This document shows positions 54,640-63,267 of a stretch of 64,000 bases of DNA, piece after piece. The stretch covers positions 62,001-126,000 of the forward strand of contig JAEPON010000007.1 of NCBI GenBank assembly GCA_017642895.1, read 5' to 3'. The notes under the pieces are model-generated. The model searched no databases. It was given only the letters and a program-made list of their open reading frames with translations, and was not told the DNA's origin. The stretch is from Roseitalea sp. Its GTDB lineage: Bacteria > Pseudomonadota > Alphaproteobacteria > Rhizobiales > Rhizobiaceae. A program made the position numbers and the translations under genes. Numbering within the stretch: the stretch's first letter is position 1; each line of letters starts with the position of its first letter.

Positions 54640-56118
54640 TCACGCGGCCGCGACGGCGACCGAAGACAGATCGGGCGATGCGGCCTTGTGGCGGAACCGC
54701 GCTGTCAGAGGATCGGCCTCGTAATCGTCGATGAAGCGGTCGCAACGGGCGGCCAGCCATGCCACCCCGTCAATGATTGCATCGGCCTTGTCGTCGGTCA
54801 TGAGATGGCTGAGGTTGAGCCGCACCCAGCCCGGTTTTTCCAGTTCATGGCCGGCGCCGATCCGGCCGAACAGGTCTTTCGAACGTCGGGGATCGATGCC
54901 CAGCAACCGGTGCCCGTAGGAGCCGGCGCAGGCGCACCCGCCGCGCGCCTGAATGCCGAGCACATCGCTGAGCATGCGCGTGAAAAGCTGGTGATGAACG
55001 CGCTCCCCGTCCGGGCCTGCGACCCGGAAGGAGAAGATCGGCAACTGGCCGTCGGTCATTGTCTTGCCGAGCAGTTCGATCCCCGGCACATCGCGCCATG
55101 CATCGATCGCTCTTTTTCTGAGCATCGCATTGCGCACCGCGATCCGGTCGCAGCCAACAACGTCACGCGCTATCATGGCCAGAGCCACGCGGATGTCACC
55201 GACGACATTGGGCGTGCCGGCTTCCTCGCGCGCTTCAACCGAGGCGCTGTAGACGTGATCCCATGGCGAGACGAACGTGACCGTACCGCCACCCGGCGCC
55301 GTCGGCGTCGCGCGCGCAACGATCGTGTCGCGAACCACCATCACGCCCGATGCGCCGGGACCGCCGATGAACTTGTGCGGCGAAAAGACAATGGCGTCCT
55401 TGGCGCAGTCGGCCCCCGGTGTCATGTCCATCTCCAGATAGGGCGCGCCGCACGCATAATCCCAGACCGCCAGCGCGCCATGCGCCTTCAAAAGCCGCGT
55501 CACCGGGTCGGGATCGGTCAGGATGCCGGTAACGTTGGAGGCGGCCGAAAAGCTGCCGACGATCAGATCGGCGTTCCTTGCGGCAACAAGTTCCGCCTCG
55601 AGCATGGCGAGATCGGCCCCGCCTCCGGCCGCTTCGCCGATCTCGCGCACTTGGGCGCCGGATTCGCGCCAGGGCAGGATGTTGGAATGGTGCTCATAGG
55701 GGCCGATCAGCACGACCACCCGTTCTCCGGACGCGACACGGCGGGCAATATCGAGCAAGCCGACGATCCGGTTGACGCCGGAGGTGGCGCCGCTGCCGGT
55801 GAAGACGGTGTGGCAATCGGGGCCGGCATTGACCGCATCGGCGATCACCGCCCGCGCCTCGGCCCGCATCCGCGTCATCGCCTGCCCGCAATGGGATGCC
55901 TCGGTGTGGCTGTTGGCGTAAAAGGGCAGCACACGCCGCGCGGCGAAATACTCGATCTGCGCCAGCGCGCGGCCCGACGCCACATAGTCCGCGTAGAGAA
56001 GCGGCTTTTCGCCGTATGGCGTCTGAAACGCCATGCCGTCGCCGATCAGGCCGGTGCGCTGGGCCTCGACCGGATCGCCGGCGGCAAGGCTGGCGCGAAA
56101 TTCATCGAAAACGGACAT
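54640..56118 (-). CDS. Aminotransferase class V-fold PLP-dependent enzyme
   Basis: A 492-residue PLP enzyme: GSGATSGVNRIVGLLD near residue 105, the PLP-Lys in FSPHKFIGGPGASG near 235, and an unusual Cys-rich loop RGGCACAGSYGHRLLG near 390. It has the cysteine-desulfurase-like fold but is longer than SufS (about 410). The substrate is unknown. The start at 56118 is supported by GGAGGAG 5 bases upstream. It is divergent from an Lrp-type regulator, which may control it. Confidence 0.85.
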   Translation of the reverse strand: MSVFDEFRASLAAGDPVEAQRTGLIGDGMAFQTPYGEKPLLYADYVASGRALAQIEYFAARRVLPFYANSHTEASHCGQAMTRMRAEARAVIADAVNAGPDCHTVFTGSGATSGVNRIVGLLDIARRVASGERVVVLIGPYEHHSNILPWRESGAQVREIGEAAGGGADLAMLEAELVAARNADLIVGSFSAASNVTGILTDPDPVTRLLKAHGALAVWDYACGAPYLEMDMTPGADCAKDAIVFSPHKFIGGPGASGVMVVRDTIVARATPTAPGGGTVTFVSPWDHVYSASVEAREEAGTPNVVGDIRVALAMIARDVVGCDRIAVRNAMLRKRAIDAWRDVPGIELLGKTMTDGQLPIFSFRVAGPDGERVHHQLFTRMLSDVLGIQARGGCACAGSYGHRLLGIDPRRSKDLFGRIGAGHELEKPGWVRLNLSHLMTDDKADAIIDGVAWLAARCDRFIDDYEADPLTARFRHKAASPDLSSVAVAAA

Positions 56119-56208
56119 TGGCTCCTCCAGCGGTTTGCGTGGAGCGTATCGCGTTCTGTGCCGATTTTTCTCTCGTTTGACATCCAATTTTGCCATATTG
56201 TCGTGACT

Positions 56209-56688
56209 ATGATCGAAAATTTGTCGAAAATAGACAAGATTGATATTCTGCTGCTTGAAGCGATGCAGCGCCAGCCAGACCTGTCGCAGCGCGATCTCGC
56301 CGAACGCGTCGGCCTGTCGCAAAACGCCTGCTGGCGGCGCTTGAAGAAACTTGAGGAGAGCGGCGTCATCGAGGGCCGGAGCCTGAGGCTGAACCGCGAG
56401 GCGCTGGGCCTGAGCCTCGTCGTCTTCACCATGATCCGGACGCGCAGCCATTCGGCGCAGTGGCTGGACACATTCCGGCGGCACGTGGCCAACATTCCGG
56501 AAGTCACCGACTTCTTCCGCATCGGCGGCGATCAGGACTATCTGTTGAAGATCGTCGCACGCGACATGGCGAGCTATGACCATGTCTATCAGCGCCTGAT
56601 CGACAAGGTCGAACTGGATTCGGTCACCTCCTATTTCACCATGGAGGCAATCATCGAAAATCGCGGTCTGCCGCTGCGCGCGGGGTGA
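56209..56688 (+). CDS. Lrp/AsnC family transcriptional regulator
   Basis: A 159-residue regulator: HTH near the start (DLSQRDLAERVGLSQNACWRRLKKLEESGVIEG), then the RAM ligand domain (VTDFFRIGGDQDYLLKIVARD). Lrp regulators sense amino acids. It is divergent from the class V aminotransferase by 90 bases. The start at 56209 was chosen; the long upstream frame is not protein-like. Confidence 0.92.
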   Translation: MIENLSKIDKIDILLLEAMQRQPDLSQRDLAERVGLSQNACWRRLKKLEESGVIEGRSLRLNREALGLSLVVFTMIRTRSHSAQWLDTFRRHVANIPEVTDFFRIGGDQDYLLKIVARDMASYDHVYQRLIDKVELDSVTSYFTMEAIIENRGLPLRAG

Positions 56689-56706
56689 ACGGCGCCGGCA
56701 GGCCGG

Positions 56707-57561
56707 TCAGTCCAGCCTAAACCCAGCGGCGGCCGACTGTTCGTGCAGGAAAGGAAGACCGGCATCGATCACATCGTCGGCCGGCTCGGCCACCGGCCGC
56801 CAGATCGCCAGCCCGGATGCGATGTCGGGATCCACATGGTTCATGCTCTCGAGGGTGACGATGCCGCCAAATCCGGTGCCGGCAAGCGCGCGGAAGACCG
56901 CGTCCCAGGCGATCGTGCCGCGTCCCGGCACGCCGCGATTGCTCTCGGACAGATGCACATAGCCCAGCCAGTGACCGCACGCCGCAAACCCCTCGGAGAA
57001 CGCGGCTTCCTCGATGTTCATGTGGTAGGTGTCGAGATGGATATAGAGATTGTCTGCGCCAACCGCTTCGCAGACGGCACGCGCTTGGGCGCCGGTGTTC
57101 ATCAGATGCGTCTCGTAGCGGTTGCACGGCTCGATTCCGAGCCGCAACTCGAACGTTGCCGCAAGCCGCGCCGCCTGTTCGAGGAACCGGCAGGTGCCGG
57201 ACAGTTCGTCGTCGGACGGTGGCGCGCCGGTCGTCCGGCCGATCGTTCCGTAAGTAACGCCTGACAATGACGACGCGCCGACCGCGCGCGTCACCTCAAG
57301 GGCGGGACGCAGGAAGTCGAGCCCGGCCTGCGGGTCGGCGATCACGTCAAGGCTCGCCGGAAGCCCGAGCGAGCAGACCGGCTCCAGACCGGTTTCCTGG
57401 AAGAAGCCGCGTGTCGCCGCAATGTCGATTTCCTGGGGCCGCAAAAGCGGAATTTCGAGCGCGCGAACCTTGTGCCGATGCAGCTTGGGCAGGAGGCCGC
57501 GCATGGCGTCCACGTCCCAGACGGGCGCGGCGGCGAATGTGTGCAGACCGAGACGTGCCAT
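56707..57561 (-). CDS. Sugar phosphate isomerase/epimerase-like (AP endonuclease 2 fold)
   Basis: A 284-residue TIM-barrel protein of the xylose isomerase-like superfamily: RLGLHTFAAAP start, RLGIEPCNRYETHL near 140, YIHLDTYHMNIEEA near 175, GYVHLSESNRGVPGRGTI near 205, VTLESM near the end. The E, D, H, E metal ligands seen are those of D-tagatose/D-psicose 3-epimerase. The ATG at 57561 follows GAGGGGG. It is the last gene of the sugar operon. Confidence 0.85.
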   Translation of the reverse strand: MARLGLHTFAAAPVWDVDAMRGLLPKLHRHKVRALEIPLLRPQEIDIAATRGFFQETGLEPVCSLGLPASLDVIADPQAGLDFLRPALEVTRAVGASSLSGVTYGTIGRTTGAPPSDDELSGTCRFLEQAARLAATFELRLGIEPCNRYETHLMNTGAQARAVCEAVGADNLYIHLDTYHMNIEEAAFSEGFAACGHWLGYVHLSESNRGVPGRGTIAWDAVFRALAGTGFGGIVTLESMNHVDPDIASGLAIWRPVAEPADDVIDAGLPFLHEQSAAAGFRLD

Positions 57562-57563
57562 TC

Positions 57564-58334
57564 TCACCCCCTCGCCTCGTGGGCCGCCGCATCGGGCATG
57601 CCCGCGCCGCCGACGATCGCCGAGACCACTTCGGCCATGTCCGTTTTGGCGGTCACCAGATTGGCGGCGGCCTGGCCATGCCGCAGCACCACGATCCGGT
57701 CGGTGACGCTCAGCACATCGTTGAGCCGGTGCGAGATCAGCACCGTCGTGATGCCTTGTTCCTTCAACTGGCGGATGAGATCGAGAACGCCCTGCACCTC
57801 GCGCACGGCCAGCGCGGCGGTTGGCTCGTCCATGATCACCACCTTGGGATCGAAAGTCAGCGCCCGCGCGATCGCCACAGTCTGCTGCTGGCCGCCGGAG
57901 AACGAGCCGACATTGCGGTTGATGGCCGGCAGGTTGGCGCCGAGCCGGTCGATCATCTGCTGCGCCTGCGCCTTCATCCGCGCGCGGTCGACGAACGGGA
58001 CGCCGAGGATCGACCGCACGGGTTCGCGCCCCAGAAAGATGTTGCTGGCGACATCCTGCTGCCGGGCCAGCGCCAGATCCTGATAGATCATCTCGATGCC
58101 CATGGCGCGGCGTTCGCCGGGCGACAGGTGCATCAGCGGCTCACCGCCGAGCGTGATCGCGCCGGCATCGGCGGTGTAAATGCCGGTGATGATCTTCATC
58201 AAAGTCGACTTGCCGGCACCATTGTCGCCGACGAGACCAACAACCTCGCCCGCATCGGCGGAGAAGTCGACGCCGTGCAGGACGCTGACCGCGCCGAAGC
58301 TCTTTTCGATGCCGCTGAGTTCAAGAAGGCTCAT
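57564..58334 (-). CDS. Sugar ABC transporter ATP-binding protein (single NBD)
   Basis: A 256-residue ATPase: Walker A GDNGAGKSTLMKII near residue 35, signature SFSGGQQQTVAIARAL near 145, Walker B VVIMDEP near 170, and an H-loop. Ribose-type systems normally use a double NBD (about 500 residues); this is a single NBD, as in FrcA. It presumably homodimerises. It overlaps the permease gene by ATGA. Confidence 0.92.
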   Translation of the reverse strand: MSLLELSGIEKSFGAVSVLHGVDFSADAGEVVGLVGDNGAGKSTLMKIITGIYTADAGAITLGGEPLMHLSPGERRAMGIEMIYQDLALARQQDVASNIFLGREPVRSILGVPFVDRARMKAQAQQMIDRLGANLPAINRNVGSFSGGQQQTVAIARALTFDPKVVIMDEPTAALAVREVQGVLDLIRQLKEQGITTVLISHRLNDVLSVTDRIVVLRHGQAAANLVTAKTDMAEVVSAIVGGAGMPDAAAHEARG

Positions 58335-59326
58335 ACGCGCGTCTCCTTGCGGACCTGATACTGGTCAATGAAGACCGCAAGGATCAGCACCGCGCCGATC
58401 GCCATCTGCTGGTAGTAGGATTGCACGGCCAGAAGGTTCAGCCCGTTCTGCAAGACGCCCATGATCAGCGCGCCGACCATCGTGCCCAAGATCGAGCCAC
58501 GCCCGCCGAACAGGTTGGTGCCGCCGATGATGGCGGCGGTGATCGCCGTCAGCTCGTAGGTCAGGCCGGCGGTCGGGTCGCCGGCATTGATGCGCGCGGC
58601 GAACAAGAGCCCCGCAAGCCCGGCCAGCGCGCCCGACAGCGTGTATAAAAGCCGCCTCTGCCAGTCGACGGAGATGCCGGCGCTGCGCGCGGCGTTCTCG
58701 CTGTCGCCGATCGCCAGCGTGTGGCGTCCGAAGCGGGTGTAGGCCAGAAGGCAGTGCATGACGAAGGCCGTCACGACGAAGATGATCACCGGCATGGGAA
58801 TGCCAAACGGCCGGCCCTGGCCGATATAGACCATCGCCGATGGCAGGCCGTAGATCACCCGCCCGTCGGAGATGACCAGCGCGATGCCCCGGGCGATGCC
58901 GAGCATGCCGAGCGTGACGATGAAGGCGGGCACGAAGGCGCGGGTGATGATGGTGCCGTTGACGAAGCCGGCCAGCGCGCCGGCGGCGATGCAGGCCAGC
59001 ACGGCGACGGGCGCCGGAAGTCCCATCGTCACGCCGACATAGGCACCGACCACGCCCGAAAGCCCCATCACCGAGCCCAGCGACAGGTCGAGCCCGCCGG
59101 CGCCGATGACGAACGTCGCCGCGATCGCCAGAACGCCGATGGTCGACGTCGCCAGCAGGATGTTCATGAAATTGCTGACCGACAGGAAGAAGGGGGACAG
59201 CACCGACATCAGCGCGCACAGCGCCAGAAGGACGATCAGCGATTCAAGCCGCACGTGAAGCTGTTCGATCGAACCGGCCTGAAGCCGGGACCAGAGGCCT
59301 TTTTGCTGCACCTTGGTGGATGACAT
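58331..59326 (-). CDS. Sugar ABC transporter permease (RbsC-like)
   Basis: A 331-residue permease with about ten hydrophobic segments and the BPD_transp_2 family motif GSVMGLSGVVGAYVG near residue 85 and NAARSAGISVDWQRRLLYTLSGALAG near 210. It has a cytoplasmic N-terminus (VQQKGLWSRLQAGS). It imports the sugar bound by the adjacent binding protein. Confidence 0.93.
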   Translation of the reverse strand: MSSTKVQQKGLWSRLQAGSIEQLHVRLESLIVLLALCALMSVLSPFFLSVSNFMNILLATSTIGVLAIAATFVIGAGGLDLSLGSVMGLSGVVGAYVGVTMGLPAPVAVLACIAAGALAGFVNGTIITRAFVPAFIVTLGMLGIARGIALVISDGRVIYGLPSAMVYIGQGRPFGIPMPVIIFVVTAFVMHCLLAYTRFGRHTLAIGDSENAARSAGISVDWQRRLLYTLSGALAGLAGLLFAARINAGDPTAGLTYELTAITAAIIGGTNLFGGRGSILGTMVGALIMGVLQNGLNLLAVQSYYQQMAIGAVLILAVFIDQYQVRKETRV

Positions 59327-59403
59327 GGGTGGACGCGCCGCTCGATGGGTTGGCCCGACGCGAAAACGGCGTCGCCGGCCGGAAAGCCATGATGGAAGGA
59401 AAT

Positions 59404-59434
59404 GGCCGGCGGGGCCGGGAGCGCCCCACCGGCC
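59404..59434 (-). repeat. Intercistronic stem-loop between the binding protein and permease genes
   Basis: Arms GGCCGGcGGGGC and GCCCCaCCGGCC pair (12 positions, one mismatch) across a 7-base loop. It is 7 bases past the binding protein stop. Such hairpins often protect the upstream mRNA so that more binding protein is made than permease. Confidence 0.5.
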
Positions 59435-59440
59435 GGCTGC

Positions 59441-60427
59441 TTATTTGACGAACTCAAGCAGCGGTTCGGTTCCGGCGTCCATCACATCCTTGGTCAGGAC
59501 GAGCGTCGGCACGATAACACTGGACGGTACCTCTTCGCCGGCAAGCGCCATCTTGACATTCTCGACGGCCTGTTTGCCCACCAGATAGGGAAGCTGTGCG
59601 ACCGAGGCGGTCAGCCGGCCGTCATTGATCGACTTGACCGCATCGGAATTGCCGTCGACGCCGATGATCACGACATCGCCGCCCTTGCCGGCGGCAAAGA
59701 CGGATTCGACCGCGCCAAGCGCCATGCCGTCATTGGCCGCGAAGATGCCAACAAGGTCCGGATTGCGGGTCAGGATGTCGTTGGTGATGTTGGCCGCCTT
59801 GCCGCGATCCCAGTCGCCGGGCAGCGAAGCGACGATTTCAAGGCCGGGCGCCAGTTCGGCCAGCTTGTCGGCAAAGCCCTGCGCGCGCTTCTGGCCGGTC
59901 ACATTGCCTGAAAGCCCCTCGATCACCAGCACCGGCCCGGTGGCATCGGCGCCAAGCTGTCCGACAATGTATTCGGCGCCCTGGGCGCCGGCGAGCACAT
60001 TGTCCGACCCGATCGAGAAGGTGATCTCGATGCCTTCGGCCTCCAGGATCGCCGGGTCGAGATTGCCGTCCAGATCAACCACCTCGATGCCGGCCTCACG
60101 CGCTGCCTTGAGGCACGGCAGAAGGTTGGTCGAGTTGATCGCCGCGGTGATCATCGCCACCGGCTGGCGTTCGAGCATGGTGTTGCAGACGTTCAACTGG
60201 CTTTCGGCGGCCTGGTCGCTTTCGACGGCCTGCACGAAATAGGGTACGCCGGCCTCGGTGGCGCCATCCTCGACGCCCTGGCCCATCGCGCCCCAGAACG
60301 GGTTGGCCAGCGTCTTCATCAGGACGCCATATTCACCGTCGGCCTGCGCGGTTGCCGGCACCACGGTCGCGGCGACTGCAACCGCCACGGCCGCAGCCAG
60401 TGTCTTGATCGTTACGGGTTTGGTCAT
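59441..60427 (-). CDS. Sugar ABC transporter substrate-binding protein
   Basis: A 328-residue periplasmic binding protein of the ribose/allose family. Signal peptide (TIKTLAAAVAVAVAATVVPATAQA). The body has VLMKTLANPFWGAMGQGVEDGA, then AINSTNLLPCLKAAREAGI, a VDLDGNLD hinge and DGMALGAVESVFA near 235. The start follows AGGAGGA. The exact sugar is unknown; an allose, psicose or ribose-like ketose is possible because of the epimerase. Confidence 0.92.
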   Translation of the reverse strand: MTKPVTIKTLAAAVAVAVAATVVPATAQADGEYGVLMKTLANPFWGAMGQGVEDGATEAGVPYFVQAVESDQAAESQLNVCNTMLERQPVAMITAAINSTNLLPCLKAAREAGIEVVDLDGNLDPAILEAEGIEITFSIGSDNVLAGAQGAEYIVGQLGADATGPVLVIEGLSGNVTGQKRAQGFADKLAELAPGLEIVASLPGDWDRGKAANITNDILTRNPDLVGIFAANDGMALGAVESVFAAGKGGDVVIIGVDGNSDAVKSINDGRLTASVAQLPYLVGKQAVENVKMALAGEEVPSSVIVPTLVLTKDVMDAGTEPLLEFVK

Positions 60428-60455
60428 CGTTTTCCTCCTCTTGAACATTAATTGT

Positions 60456-61541
60456 CTATGCGCGCGGGTGGGTCCGCTCTTCCAGCGGATCGCCGGGCGT
60501 GTCCTGCCCGCCGGACGCGCCGAACGATTCGCGCATGATGAGACGGCACGGCTCGAGATGCTGGGCGGTCAAATCCGGCCCGCCGTCCAGTCGTGAAAGA
60601 AGCGCCGACACCGCCTTGCCGGCGATCGTCCTGACGGGCTGCGCAACAGCCGAAATGGACGGCCATGTAGTCTGCATCCATTCGGCATCGTCAAAGCCGA
60701 CCAGCGCCATGTCCTGCGGGCAGGCAATCCCCAGCCGGCGCATCTCGGAAAGGACCAGGAGCGTGCTGTGCTGGGAAAGCGAAAAGACCGCCGTCGCGGT
60801 CCGCTCGCTGCGCGCTTTCTTGAGATAGTCGCGGACGGCCAGCCTTTGGGCGTCCAGCGCTTCATCGCTCAGCAGCGTGTCGATGGTCATGGCCGGCTCA
60901 AGTGTCCGGGCACGCTCGGCAAAGCCCTCGACGCGGGTGCGTACCGATTTCGAGATCGTGGTGGCGCCGTGCAAAAGGACATGCCGGTGCCCGGCCTGCC
61001 AAAGCTGCTCGGCGACATGGGCGCTGGCCTCGAAATTGTCGGCCGTTACCGTGTCGAAGGGACCGCCAGCCGAAACACGATCGACCAGAACGGCCGTCAT
61101 GCCGAGCCGGGCGAGCGTTGCCGCGCCGGCGCCACGTTCAGAGCGCACCGGCGCGAGCACGGTGCCGGCCACCCGCCAGTCATCCATGCGCGCGACAAGG
61201 TCGGCTTCCCGGTCTTCCGACTCCCGGCTGGAGGCGATGATGACATTGTATCCGGCATCTTCGGCGGCCTGTTCCAGCGCGGTTGCCAGAGCACCGAAAA
61301 ACTCGCTTTCGAGATCAGGCACGACCGCACCGATGATGCGGCGACGCTCCTGCCGGAGGCCGGAGGCCAAGGGATCGACACGGTAATTGAGATCGGCAAC
61401 GGCCTGGCGAACCCGTTGGGCATTGTCAGCCTTCACCGACGTGACGCCGCGCAGAACCTTGGAGACGGTCGCCGCGGACACGCCGGCGCGCGCCGCGACA
61501 TCGTGAATCGTCGCCCTGGAGCTGGACGCGCCGTTCGCCAT
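60456..61541 (-). CDS. LacI family transcriptional regulator
   Basis: A 361-residue regulator: HTH (TIHDVAARAGVSAATVSKVLRG), hinge helix, then a periplasmic-binding-like effector domain (IIGAVVPDLESEFFGALA, DDAEWMQTTWPSISAVAQP). The start at 61541 follows GGGAGG. Paired LacI operators lie upstream (61581-61619), so it probably autoregulates and controls both the sugar operon and the divergent dehydrogenase. Confidence 0.94.
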   Translation of the reverse strand: MANGASSSRATIHDVAARAGVSAATVSKVLRGVTSVKADNAQRVRQAVADLNYRVDPLASGLRQERRRIIGAVVPDLESEFFGALATALEQAAEDAGYNVIIASSRESEDREADLVARMDDWRVAGTVLAPVRSERGAGAATLARLGMTAVLVDRVSAGGPFDTVTADNFEASAHVAEQLWQAGHRHVLLHGATTISKSVRTRVEGFAERARTLEPAMTIDTLLSDEALDAQRLAVRDYLKKARSERTATAVFSLSQHSTLLVLSEMRRLGIACPQDMALVGFDDAEWMQTTWPSISAVAQPVRTIAGKAVSALLSRLDGGPDLTAQHLEPCRLIMRESFGASGGQDTPGDPLEERTHPRA

Positions 61542-61580
61542 TGGTCCTCCCATTCCGCCATGGCTTGGCGGATCGAACGT

Positions 61581-61619
61581 CGATAAACCGATTTACACAA
61601 AAAGTAAATCGATTTATCG
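61581..61619. promoter_or_regulatory. Paired LacI-type operators in an inverted repeat
   Basis: The left arm CGATAAACCGATTTAC (61581-61596) mirrors GTAAATCGATTTATCG (61604-61619) at 15 of 16 positions, with a 7-base spacer. Each arm holds a LacI-type palindrome: TAAACCGATTTA (61584-61595) and TAAATCGATTTA (61605-61616), the latter perfect. Their centres are 21 bp apart, two helical turns, so two dimers (or a tetramer) could bind side by side. They lie between lacI and the dehydrogenase. Confidence 0.85.
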
Positions 61620-61637
61620 ATAGTCCACAGGGAGGAC

Positions 61638-62675
61638 ATGACCATGCCCCAGACCACAAAGCCGCTCGTTATCAGCGCGCCGCACCCGCGATCGCTCGAT
61701 TTGATCTTCACGGACGAAGCGCGACGAATCCTGCACGACCGGTACACGATCGTCGAAACCGATCCGGACCTGGTGGCGGCGCTCGATACCGAGACGCTGG
61801 CATCGGCACGCTATGTGATCGGCCAGCCGCCGGTAGCGCCAGACACGCTCTCGCTCATGACAAACCTGCGCGCGGTGCTCAATGTCGAATCCAACCTGAT
61901 CGACAACATGCCCTATGAGGATATTTTCCGGCGCGGCATCCATGTGTTGACGACGGGCGCGGTGTTCGCCGTACCGGTCGCCGAACTGGGCCTTGCCATG
62001 GCATTGAATCTGGCGCGCCAGATTGTCGATGCGGATATCGATTTTCGTCGGGGCCGGGAACAATGGGGCGGCGAAGGCAACCAACATGCGCGGCTGATCA
62101 CCGGCGCCGAGGTCGGTGTTGTCGGCTTCGGCGATCTGGGACGGGCGCTCAGGCGCCTGCTCGCCGGCTTTGGCTGCACGGTGCGCGCGCACGACCCCTG
62201 GCTGCCGGCTTCGATCCTGCGCGAGGCGGACATGATCCCAGCCTCGCTCGACGAGGTGCTTTTGCACAGCGATTTCGTCTTCGTGCTTGCCGCCGTGACC
62301 ACGGAAAATCGCGGTTTTCTGGGCGCCGGCGAATTTGCGCGGATGAAGAGGGGCGCCGCGCTTATCCTGCTCAGCCGCGCGGACGTCGTCGATTTTGGCG
62401 CCTTGATGGATGCGGTGCGCGACGGCCATATCGTAGCGGCCAGCGATGTGTTCCCGGAGGAACCCCTGCCCGCGGACCACCCGGTGCGTGATCTTCCGGG
62501 CTTTTTGCGTTCGGCCCACCGGGCCGGCGCGCTCGACAGCGCGTTCAAGCAAATGGGCGAAATGGTGCTCGAGGATATGGATCTGATGGACCGTGATCTG
62601 CCGCCTGTTCGCTGCAAGCGGGCCGAGCGCGAGACGGTGGGGCGCATGCGCTCAAAACCGGTGGCCATCAACTGA
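61638..62675 (+). CDS. D-isomer-specific 2-hydroxyacid dehydrogenase-like protein
   Basis: A 345-residue protein of the 2-hydroxyacid dehydrogenase family. NAD motif: VGVVGFGDLGRALRRLL near residue 155. Catalytic residues: Arg in LSRADVVDFGAL near 250, Glu in DVFPEEPLP near 275, and His in RSAHRAGALDSA near 295. It is divergent from lacI and shares its operators, suggesting a role in the same sugar or sugar-acid pathway. Confidence 0.87.
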   Translation: MTMPQTTKPLVISAPHPRSLDLIFTDEARRILHDRYTIVETDPDLVAALDTETLASARYVIGQPPVAPDTLSLMTNLRAVLNVESNLIDNMPYEDIFRRGIHVLTTGAVFAVPVAELGLAMALNLARQIVDADIDFRRGREQWGGEGNQHARLITGAEVGVVGFGDLGRALRRLLAGFGCTVRAHDPWLPASILREADMIPASLDEVLLHSDFVFVLAAVTTENRGFLGAGEFARMKRGAALILLSRADVVDFGALMDAVRDGHIVAASDVFPEEPLPADHPVRDLPGFLRSAHRAGALDSAFKQMGEMVLEDMDLMDRDLPPVRCKRAERETVGRMRSKPVAIN

Positions 62676-62804
62676 CGCCAGCCATGCACGCCGCTTCACG
62701 GGGCCTGGCTGTGTGATGCAGGCGTCGTCACATTGCGCCGCCTGGCCGGCAAGTTGCCAAGCGTAAGCCGATGGTCGCCGGCCATTGGCTGGATTTGCCG
62801 ATCA

Positions 62805-62839
62805 TTGTCATATGGCATGATTGACGCTATATTATGCCA
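62805..62839 (+). promoter_or_regulatory. Promoter and autorepressor site of the toxin-antitoxin operon
   Basis: TTGTCA (62805-62810), 17 bases, TATATT (62828-62833) is a near-consensus sigma-70 promoter. An inverted repeat TGGCAT (62813-62818) / ATGCCA (62834-62839) spans the spacer and the -10, where an antitoxin would block polymerase. The operon starts at 62854. Confidence 0.6.
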
Positions 62840-62853
62840 AAAGGAATGATCTT

Positions 62854-63267
62854 ATGACCCGGTTGCATCTTGTTCCATCGGCGCCCGACGCTTTCGCATC
62901 CGATCCGATCACGGACGAGGAAGCGGCGGCGATGTTCCGCGCGGCCGTGAATCTTTTTCATCTTTGGGGCGTGACGGACGGCGAAGCGGCGATCCTGCTC
63001 GACATGCCGGTTCGCAGCTATGCGCGCTGGAAGGCGGACGGTCCACAGCGCATGGGACGGGACGGCAAGGCGCGGCTGTCGAACCTGATGGGCATTCACA
63101 AGGCGCTGCGCATTGTCTTCCGCGATCCGCAGCGCGCCCATGGCTGGGTGCGCAAACCCAATGCGCTTTTTGCCGGCAAGTCGGCGCTGGACATCATGCT
63201 TGGCGGCGAACTGACCGACCTTATGCGCGTACGCCGCGTTCTTGATGCGGAGCGCGGCCTCTGGTGA
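62854..63267 (+). CDS. Xre/MbcA/ParS-type antitoxin
   Basis: A 137-residue antitoxin. The HTH-like N-terminal part (FHLWGVTDGEAAILLDMPVRSYARW) is typical, and the C-terminal MbcA/ParS toxin-binding domain has LSNLMGIHKALRIVFRDPQRAHGWVRKPNALFAGKSALDIML-like sequence near residues 75-120. The start at 62854 is chosen because AAAAGGA precedes it. It overlaps the RES toxin gene by GTGA. Confidence 0.9.
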   Translation: MTRLHLVPSAPDAFASDPITDEEAAAMFRAAVNLFHLWGVTDGEAAILLDMPVRSYARWKADGPQRMGRDGKARLSNLMGIHKALRIVFRDPQRAHGWVRKPNALFAGKSALDIMLGGELTDLMRVRRVLDAERGLW

